Below are positions 1-4,209 of a stretch of DNA of 10,000 nucleotides, in pieces. The DNA lies in NCBI GenBank assembly GCA_004298725.1, contig SCQA01000305.1, forward strand, positions 1 to 10,000, written 5' to 3'. Source of the stretch: a bacterium (GTDB lineage: Bacteria > Desulfobacterota > GWC2-55-46). Position 1 is the first letter of the stretch, and every line of letters starts with the position of its first letter. The position numbers and the translations under genes were made by a program. The notes under the pieces are model-generated. The model was not told the origin of the DNA. It saw nothing but the letters and a program-made list of their open reading frames with translations, and did not search any database.

Positions 1-105
1 TTCAAGGTGACAAGAGAGAGAATACGCCAGATAGAGGCAAAGGCTTTAAGAAAACTTCGCCACCCTAAGCGGTGCAGGAAGTTGAAGTCGTTTTCGGATA
101 AGTAG
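1..105 (+). CDS. rpoD: RNA polymerase sigma factor RpoD, C-terminal end (partial)
   Basis: The window opens inside this gene; 34 codons and a TAG stop are visible. The peptide begins FKVTRERIRQIEAKALRKLR, the hallmark of region 4.2 in primary sigma-70 factors. This is the recognition helix of the helix-turn-helix that reads the -35 promoter element, followed by the conserved ALRKLRHP and the short tail KSFSDK. The housekeeping sigma factor directs core RNA polymerase to most promoters. The almost exact match to the RpoD-type core, including the HP and SF positions near the end, favours RpoD over a stationary-phase or alternative sigma-70 paralogue, although a paralogue cannot be fully excluded from 34 residues. 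The start and all upstream regions lie outside the window. No clean intrinsic terminator follows; there is only an imperfect GC-rich stem at about 103-137 without a T-run. Confidence 0.93.
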   Translation, partial: FKVTRERIRQIEAKALRKLRHPKRCRKLKSFSDK

Positions 106-226
106 GGGGCGGTGTTTCGCGTCATGCGCCCGCCCTATCTTGCTGTAATAGAAAAGATGTTTTCTGTTTAAACTTGGAGAATTAGCAAAATTCCTTAAAC
201 TTCTTCCTTTTGTCCCCGCGCTGGTT

Positions 227-242
227 CAGGTTTGCAAACCTG
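227..242. repeat. Perfect 16-base palindrome
   Basis: The sequence CAGGTTTGCAAACCTG is its own exact reverse complement. A perfect dyad without a central spacer looks more like a binding site for a dimeric protein than an RNA hairpin, because it leaves no loop. It lies in noncoding DNA about 120 bases after the rpoD stop, and no promoter is obvious right beside it. A small hairpin (246-260) follows within four bases. What it binds, if anything, is unknown. Confidence 0.55.
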
Positions 243-320
243 TTCACGCTTAAGAAGCGTAACGTCAAGTATTTTGTGTTACAAGGAAAGGGTTTGCGGT
301 TCATAGTTTTTTTCGTGTAA

Positions 321-400
321 CGTAGTGCGAGGCGGTCGCCTCGCTGTTGCGCGTCGCCAATTCATGATTACAACAAGCGAGGCGACCGCCTCGCACTACG
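321..400. repeat. Long nested inverted repeat (REP/MITE-like element)
   Basis: Two arms, 321-349 and 371-400, are reverse complements over 29 bases apart from one extra A in the right arm, and flank a 21-base spacer. Each arm also carries its own 18-base near-perfect palindrome (GCGAGGCGGTCGCCTCGC at 327-344; GCGAGGCGACCGCCTCGC at 377-394), whose central two bases are GT in one arm and AC in the other. The strand could therefore fold as one 80-base hairpin or as two small back-to-back hairpins. The outer ends CGTAGT and ACTACG match. The motif ATTCATG occurs in the spacer (360-366) and again just outside the right end (403-409). This design resembles REP/BIME or MITE-type dispersed elements. 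There is no T-run, so a simple terminator is unlikely. Family membership cannot be tested from one copy. Confidence 0.85.
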
Positions 401-451
401 AGATTCATGGTAATGCTTGGTTTTTACAAACTACCCTTAAGAAGTCATTTT

Positions 452-487
452 AAAAAAAACAATGCCCGCCTGAAAAGGCGGGCATTG
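452..487 (-). terminator. Rho-independent terminator of the cupredoxin gene
   Basis: A perfect 11-base-pair stem, CAATGCCCGCC (460-470) with GGCGGGCATTG (477-487), closes a six-base loop. On the minus strand it is followed at once by eight T residues (the A-run at 452-459). This is a textbook intrinsic terminator for leftward transcription, 64 bases beyond the stop codon of the cupredoxin gene. On the plus strand no T-run follows the stem, so it would not work efficiently for transcripts coming from rpoD. Confidence 0.93.
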
Positions 488-551
488 CTATGCTGTATAA
501 TATACGCTGAGGCTATGTTTTTTAAGATTGAATGTGTAATGCCCGTACCTG

Positions 552-1205
552 TTACTCCTCCACCGTTATCCTGCCGACCATGCCCTTGTGGATGTAGCAG
601 ATATAGTAATAATCACCGGGTTTTTCAAATTTAAATTCCCAGCTCTGACCTGGCTCTACGCGAGTCGCCTTTATGCCTCCGATGCCGATTACAGGCATGG
701 ATACAAGCACGTGCGCGGAGTCGTCGTTATTGACCCATTTTACGGTTTCACCCTTTTTTATGATGATGTTGTCAGGCAAGAAGACGTTTTTTACGTGGTC
801 GGTGGATTTTGGCGCAATTACGGTGTGCACTCCGTTTTCAGCTTTTGAGCGCGTAGCGGGAGTAAGCTTGGAGTTAAAAACTACGGTTTTAACGGATTTA
901 AGCGGCTTAAAGTCGCCGGTTGCGTCGCTGTAGCCCTTGGCAAGAAGTTCGGCAAGATAAAAGTTGGACTCCTTTTCATCTTCTTTGGCGTCGGGGGCAA
1001 TGGCGGCGTCAAGAAGCGTTTTTACCTCGTCAGGAATCTTTTCTTTGTTTGCTTTTATAACTTCGTCCATTTTTATGGCGTTTTTGGAGTCAAGCGCCTC
1101 GGTGAATTTCTTTACTACTTCCGATTCAGCGGCAAAACACGGCAATACCGCAATGCCAAGCACGGTAGGTAAAATAACGGCAAGAAATATTTTTTTCGCG
1201 TCCAT
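552..1205 (-). CDS. Exported cupredoxin-domain (type 1 copper) protein
   Basis: This 217-residue protein begins with a signal peptide: basic MDAKK, a hydrophobic core to about residue 22, and a likely signal peptidase I site near CFA-AES. LPC at 21-23 is not a good lipobox. Residues about 28-105 are charged, helix-prone and not recognised. Residues about 106-217 form a plastocyanin/azurin-like domain, with the LPDNIIIKKGETVKWVNND strand pattern and a copper site built from His165 (DSAHVL), Cys203, His206 and Met209 in CYIHKGM. The C-x2-H-x2-M spacing is that of amicyanin rather than plastocyanin (C-x2-H-x4-M). It most likely binds a mononuclear copper in the periplasm for electron transfer or copper handling; no partner gene is adjacent. 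The ATG start is supported by GGAGGG at 1211-1216, five bases upstream. It is a single-gene unit with its own terminator. Confidence 0.88.
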   Translation of the reverse strand: MDAKKIFLAVILPTVLGIAVLPCFAAESEVVKKFTEALDSKNAIKMDEVIKANKEKIPDEVKTLLDAAIAPDAKEDEKESNFYLAELLAKGYSDATGDFKPLKSVKTVVFNSKLTPATRSKAENGVHTVIAPKSTDHVKNVFLPDNIIIKKGETVKWVNNDDSAHVLVSMPVIGIGGIKATRVEPGQSWEFKFEKPGDYYYICYIHKGMVGRITVEE

Positions 1206-1234
1206 GTTATCCCTCCGTTAAAATGAATTTCAAA

Positions 1235-1340
1235 AGTTATCGGTTATAAGTTAAAAACTCGAATAAGCGCTAATAAGCGGATGTTGGCCTAAACGTATCT
1301 TGGTTTCTTCCGTACTACTGTTAACCGGCAACCGATAACT
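1235..1340. promoter_or_regulatory. Divergent promoter region with a separated inverted repeat
   Basis: The gap between the divergent cupredoxin and DUF2400 genes contains the 11-base sequence AGTTATCGGTT (1235-1245) and its exact reverse complement AACCGATAACT (1330-1340), 84 bases apart. The right copy touches the -35 hexamer of the rightward promoter. The left copy overlaps TATAAC (minus strand, 1243-1248), a possible -10 for the cupredoxin gene, although I see no good -35 for it. An 8-base direct repeat, AATAAGCG, recurs with a 10-base period at 1262-1269 and 1272-1279. The layout would suit one regulator binding both promoters, but this is inferred from position alone. Confidence 0.4.
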
Positions 1341-1368
1341 TGACTGCACCCATGTCTTAATTTAAAAT
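1340..1368 (+). promoter_or_regulatory. Sigma-70 promoter of the DUF2400 gene
   Basis: TTGACT (1340-1345) and TAAAAT (1363-1368) are separated by exactly 17 bases, giving a -35/-10 pair with five of six matches each to the sigma-70 consensus. Transcription would begin near 1375, leaving a leader of only about 18 bases before the ATG at 1393. No clear Shine-Dalgarno sequence is present in that leader. Confidence 0.7.
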
Positions 1369-1392
1369 GGTATCAATTGCTATCTATATCAT

Positions 1393-2274
1393 ATGACGGA
1401 AATCTTATCCACAAATAAAACGCGGAGCCTGAAAAGAGAGCTTGACGCTTTAGTGTCAACTTTTGACGCCTCGTTTCTTTCAACGGACCCTCTGCACTTT
1501 GTGCACGGGTACAAGAGAGACCGCGACCGTGAAATTGCCGGCCTTATAGCCTCATGCCTTGCTTACGGCAGGGTTGACGGCATAAAAAAGAGCGTCGGCA
1601 GAGTGCTCGGCGCAATGGGAAAAAGCCCGTATGAGTTTACGCTTAATTTCAATCCTGCCGAAGGACTCCGCCTTTTTGACGGTTTTGTGCATAGGTTTTC
1701 CGGCCCCAAGGAAATAACCTGCCTTATATACTTCGTAAAGCAGATGATAATGGCGAACGGCTCTATCGGCGGTTTTTTCATGAAAGGCTTCGTGGCGGGG
1801 GACGAAAGCATAAAAGCCGCGTTGTCAGCTTTCTCTGAAAACGCGCTTTCGCTTGATTCTTTTCCAGTATACGGAGCCAAAAAACTTCCAAAAAAGGCAG
1901 GCGTACGTTTCTTCTTTCCAAACCCGAATGACAAAAGCGCCTGCAAAAGGCTTAATTTATACCTCAGATGGATGGTTCGCAGGGGCGACTCGCTTGACTT
2001 CGGCATATGGAAAAAGGTGAACCCGGCGCAGTTGGTTATTCCTCTTGATACGCATATAGCGCGCATATCAAAGAACATTGGACTTACAACGCTCCGTAGC
2101 CCCGGGTGGAGCATGGCGGAGGAAATAACCTCCGCGCTTAGGAAACTAAACCCGAAAGACCCTGTAAGGTACGATTTCGCGCTCTGCAGGCTGGGCATAT
2201 TGGACAGATGCCCGAAGAAAAAAGACGCTCTAAAATGCGAAAAATGCCTGATACGCAAGGTCTGCGTACTGTAA
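1393..2274 (+). CDS. TIGR02757/DUF2400 family protein, endonuclease III-like
   Basis: The 293-residue length and sequence pattern fit the TIGR02757 family of unknown function: DP-x2-FVHGY near residue 32, EIAGLIASCLAYGRV at 47-61, KRLNLYLRWMVRRGD at 185-199, and DPVRYDFALCRLG at 256-268. Two features resemble endonuclease III. PLDTHIARISKNIGL (217-231) matches the glycosylase segment carrying the catalytic Asp (here Asp219). Four C-terminal cysteines, at 273, 282, 285 and 291 (C-x8-C-x2-C-x5-C), resemble its C-x6-C-x2-C-x5-C iron-sulphur loop. I see no helix-hairpin-helix LPGVGxKTA segment and no catalytic lysine in that context, so it may bind DNA or RNA without normal glycosylase/lyase activity. 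Its job is unknown. The gene has its own promoter and ends 149 bases before the polyprenyl synthase. The ATG lacks a good ribosome site, but no in-frame alternative lies just upstream. Confidence 0.85.
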   Translation: MTEILSTNKTRSLKRELDALVSTFDASFLSTDPLHFVHGYKRDRDREIAGLIASCLAYGRVDGIKKSVGRVLGAMGKSPYEFTLNFNPAEGLRLFDGFVHRFSGPKEITCLIYFVKQMIMANGSIGGFFMKGFVAGDESIKAALSAFSENALSLDSFPVYGAKKLPKKAGVRFFFPNPNDKSACKRLNLYLRWMVRRGDSLDFGIWKKVNPAQLVIPLDTHIARISKNIGLTTLRSPGWSMAEEITSALRKLNPKDPVRYDFALCRLGILDRCPKKKDALKCEKCLIRKVCVL

Positions 2275-2305
2275 CCTTTATTTTTCACTGCGCGAAATAA
2301 ATCCC

Positions 2306-2365
2306 CTGTCTTATGAAAAAAAAGATTTCGTATGCGAGTTTATAGATTCTAAAATCTTTTGACAG
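2306..2365. repeat. Inverted repeat running into the -35 box of the polyprenyl synthase promoter
   Basis: AAAAGATTT (2320-2328) pairs exactly with AAATCTTTT (2352-2360) across a 23-base loop, and outer pentamers CTGTC (2306-2310) and GACAG (2361-2365) also pair. The right side covers the TTGACA hexamer at 2359-2364. It could be an operator, or it could be the remains of a weak terminator for the upstream gene. The stem is AT-rich and the pairing is interrupted between the inner and outer parts. Confidence 0.4.
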
Positions 2366-2387
2366 AGCGGCTTCGATGGGGTAACAT
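2359..2387 (+). promoter_or_regulatory. Sigma-70 promoter of the polyprenyl synthase-nth operon
   Basis: A perfect -35 hexamer TTGACA (2359-2364), a 17-base spacer and a -10 hexamer TAACAT (2382-2387, four of six matches) precede the polyprenyl synthase ATG. Transcription would start near 2394, giving a leader of about 30 bases. The -35 overlaps the right arm of an inverted repeat. Confidence 0.65.
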
Positions 2388-2423
2388 CTTAAATACTTTA
2401 AAAGGCGGTATACGGGGCACTGG

Positions 2424-3398
2424 ATGCGTATTCAGGAAGTTTTTGATATTACAAGAGACGACATCAAGCGTATGGAGGAAGAGTTTAAATCGCATTTATC
2501 CTCGGACATATGGCTCGTCGGCAAGGTAAGCCAATACATACTTTCAAGCGGCGGCAAGAGGTTCAGGCCGCTTGTAATGCTCCTTTGCGCGAGGCTTTGC
2601 GGTTGCAAAGGCGAGTCGCATATACAGCTTGCCGGTGTTATAGAGTTCATACATACGGCCACGCTTTTGCATGACGACGTAGTTGACAACGCAAACCTCA
2701 GAAGGGGAAGCGCGTCGGCCAATGTTGTCTGGGGAGACGGCGCGAGCATTCTTGTTGGCGATTATCTCCTTTCAAAGGCTTTTTCCATAGCGGTTGCCGG
2801 CGGCAATATGCGGATACTTGAGGTGCTTTCGCGCACCACTACGCGCATGGCCGAGGGCGAGGTAATGCAGCTTTTAAGGCACGCTGACGTAAATTCCAGC
2901 GAAAAAGAGTACCTTGAGGTTATAACGAATAAGACGGCCGTGCTTTTTTCCGCCGCCGCTGAAATTGCCGCCATACTCGGAGGCGTCAGCCCTGAAAGCG
3001 AAGCCGCCGTTGCCGGTTACGGCCTTGCCCTTGGCATAGCCTATCAGCTTATGGATGACTGCCTTGATTACACGTCAAACAATGAAGACCTTGGTAAGCC
3101 CATAGGGTCTGATTTACGCGAAGGCAAGGTAACTCTTCCGCTTATTCGCGCTTTTGCGAAAGCTACTACAGCCGAAAGGGCGGCCATAAAAGAGGCGGTT
3201 GAGGCAAAGGGGCTTGCAAACGACGGCCTTAAAAATGTCGTGTCGCTCATAGATAAGTACGGCGGCATACGCTACACCCTTGACATGGCGCACCGGTACG
3301 TGGAAGACGCAAAGAAGAAACTTGACGTCTTTAAGCCTGACGTAGAGGTAATAGCCCTAAAAGCCGTTGCTGATTACGTTGAGACAAGGACGCATTGA
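2424..3398 (+). CDS. ispB: Long-chain trans-polyprenyl diphosphate synthase (octaprenyl/heptaprenyl type)
   Basis: This 324-residue protein has all the landmarks of trans-isoprenyl diphosphate synthases: GGKRFRP (43-49) for isopentenyl diphosphate binding, the first aspartate-rich motif DDVVD (84-88) followed by NLRRG, the second DDCLD (211-215), and GKPIGSDLREGK (224-235). It condenses isopentenyl diphosphate onto an allylic primer using Mg2+ to build the side chain of ubiquinone or menaquinone; it acts in the cytosol. Ala79, five residues before the first motif, is small, where short-chain farnesyl synthases carry a bulky aromatic residue. This points to a long product, though the exact length cannot be read. 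IspB/HepT-like function is therefore well supported, but the symbol is approximate. The gene overlaps nth by four bases (TTGA), so the two are probably translationally coupled. Confidence 0.93.
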   Translation: MRIQEVFDITRDDIKRMEEEFKSHLSSDIWLVGKVSQYILSSGGKRFRPLVMLLCARLCGCKGESHIQLAGVIEFIHTATLLHDDVVDNANLRRGSASANVVWGDGASILVGDYLLSKAFSIAVAGGNMRILEVLSRTTTRMAEGEVMQLLRHADVNSSEKEYLEVITNKTAVLFSAAAEIAAILGGVSPESEAAVAGYGLALGIAYQLMDDCLDYTSNNEDLGKPIGSDLREGKVTLPLIRAFAKATTAERAAIKEAVEAKGLANDGLKNVVSLIDKYGGIRYTLDMAHRYVEDAKKKLDVFKPDVEVIALKAVADYVETRTH

Positions 3399-4048
3399 AA
3401 CGCGTTATGGACATGGGCGTTAAAGCCAAGAAATGCCTTGACGCCCTTGAAAAAGAATTTCCTTCTGCCCGCCCCGCGCTTGATTTCACTACGCCGCTTG
3501 AACTTCTTATGGCAACGATGCTTTCCGCTCAGGCAACTGATAAATCAGTAAACAAGGTTACGCCGCGGCTTTTCACGCGTTTTAAGTCTGTAAAGGATTT
3601 TGCCAAGGCGGAGTTAAAAGACATTGAGTCTGTTGTAAGCTCAATTAATTTTTACAGGAACAAGGCTAAAAATATTAAGGCCTGCTCTGAAAAGATAATC
3701 GCGGAATTCGGCGGTAAAGTGCCTGCCACGCTTGAAGGCCTTGTAAGCCTACCAGGCGTCGGCAGAAAGACGGCTAATATAGTACTTGGCAACGCTTTTT
3801 CAAAAGACGCGTTCGCAGTTGACACGCACGTAAAAAGAGTCAGCCAACGGCTTGGCCTTAGTACGCATGACGATCCGGATAAAGTTGAAGCAGACCTTTG
3901 TTCCGTTATTCCAAAGAAGAGATGGACAAAGGCCACGCAACTTTTCATGCTTCATGGAAGGCAGACCTGCGCCGCAAAAAAGCCGCACTGCGCTTTGTGC
4001 CGCATAAGCCGCTACTGCGGTTATTTTAAGACGGTTTGTTCAACATGA
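3395..4048 (+). CDS. nth: Endonuclease III (DNA glycosylase/AP lyase)
   Basis: The protein (217 residues; the E. coli enzyme has 211) removes oxidised pyrimidines and cleaves the resulting abasic site in base excision repair. The whole family signature is present: LLMATMLSAQATDKSVN (37-53), the helix-hairpin-helix LPGVGRKTANIVL (119-131) with catalytic Lys125, AVDTHVKRVSQRLGL with catalytic Asp143, and the [4Fe-4S] loop Cys192-x6-Cys199-x2-Cys202-x5-Cys208. These correspond to E. coli Lys120 and Asp138. The chosen start is TTG at 3395, which overlaps the upstream stop (TTGA) and has AAGGA four bases before it. ATG at 3407 or 3413 would shorten the protein by four or six residues and cannot be excluded. 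It shares an operon with the polyprenyl synthase, with no obvious functional link. No intrinsic terminator is evident downstream. Confidence 0.96.
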   Translation: MKRVMDMGVKAKKCLDALEKEFPSARPALDFTTPLELLMATMLSAQATDKSVNKVTPRLFTRFKSVKDFAKAELKDIESVVSSINFYRNKAKNIKACSEKIIAEFGGKVPATLEGLVSLPGVGRKTANIVLGNAFSKDAFAVDTHVKRVSQRLGLSTHDDPDKVEADLCSVIPKKRWTKATQLFMLHGRQTCAAKKPHCALCRISRYCGYFKTVCST

Positions 4049-4133
4049 CGCGTCCTGCGCGAATTGCTTTAAAAGAGTTGTAAGATTGCGAAATCCCACT
4101 CCGCCGGAGCCGCTAACTACGCTTTAAAAGTGC

Positions 4134-4162
4134 TTTAATCTTAAAAGCGCTTATGCTATAGT
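4134..4162 (+). promoter_or_regulatory. Possible promoter of the KimA-like permease
   Basis: An extended -10, TG-C-TATAGT (TATAGT at 4157-4162), lies 17 bases after a poor -35 (TTTAAT, 4134-4139). The area is also repetitive: GCTTTAAAAG occurs at 4066-4075 and 4121-4130, with a partial third copy at 4132-4138, and a G·U-containing stem (AAGTGCTTT with AAAGCGCTT) spans the -35. These may be regulatory sites, but this is inference. Confidence 0.4.
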
Positions 4163-4189
4163 CCAAAATATATTTAATGAGAAATTGAG

Positions 4190-4209
4190 GGCAGACAGCG
4201 GGGTCTGCC
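4190..4209 (+). promoter_or_regulatory. Hairpin directly abutting the GTG start of the permease
   Basis: GGCAGAC (4190-4196) and GTCTGCC (4203-4209) form a perfect seven-base-pair stem with a six-base loop AGCGGG. The stem ends on the base before GTG 4210, and the only purine-rich ribosome site for that codon lies in the loop and the start of the right arm. Either translation from GTG is structurally controlled, or the true start is ATG 4225, which has ACAGG a few bases upstream. Confidence 0.5.

Larger units (their letters stand above)
106..451. other. Gene-free stretch between rpoD and the cupredoxin terminator
   Basis: I find no credible protein or RNA gene here. Short open frames exist but lack family motifs. 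Four structured elements are visible. An imperfect GC-rich stem right after the rpoD stop (about 103-137) has no T-run and could be a weak terminator. A perfect 16-base palindrome lies at 227-242. A small hairpin, ACGCTT-AAG-AAGCGT, lies at 246-260. A long nested inverted repeat lies at 321-400. The last three fall within about 175 bases, which suggests a place where repeats have accumulated or a structured regulatory or termination zone. No tRNA cloverleaf is apparent. Confidence 0.6.

Noticed and set aside
103..137. GC-rich stem just after rpoD as an intrinsic terminator
   Set aside because: The pairing needs bulges and no T-run follows, so I mention it but do not call it.
321..400. CRISPR array or transcription terminator as an explanation of the repeat
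   Set aside because: There are only two inverted copies rather than direct repeats with spacers, and no T-run flanks the hairpin on either strand.
407..634. Plus-strand open frame after the inverted repeat
   Set aside because: It runs through the cupredoxin terminator and into the antisense of that gene; the product has no family features.
1563..2288. Open frame of 241 codons on the minus strand opposite the DUF2400 gene
   Set aside because: It lies wholly antisense to a well-supported family protein, shows no recognisable motifs and has an implausible Ser/Pro/Phe-rich composition, as expected of a shadow frame.
4049..4209. Possible ydaO (cyclic di-AMP) riboswitch ahead of the KimA-like gene
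   Set aside because: Such riboswitches are common before kimA in Firmicutes. Here the space is short, I do not see the conserved core, and the likely promoter lies within about 50 bases of the start, leaving no room.
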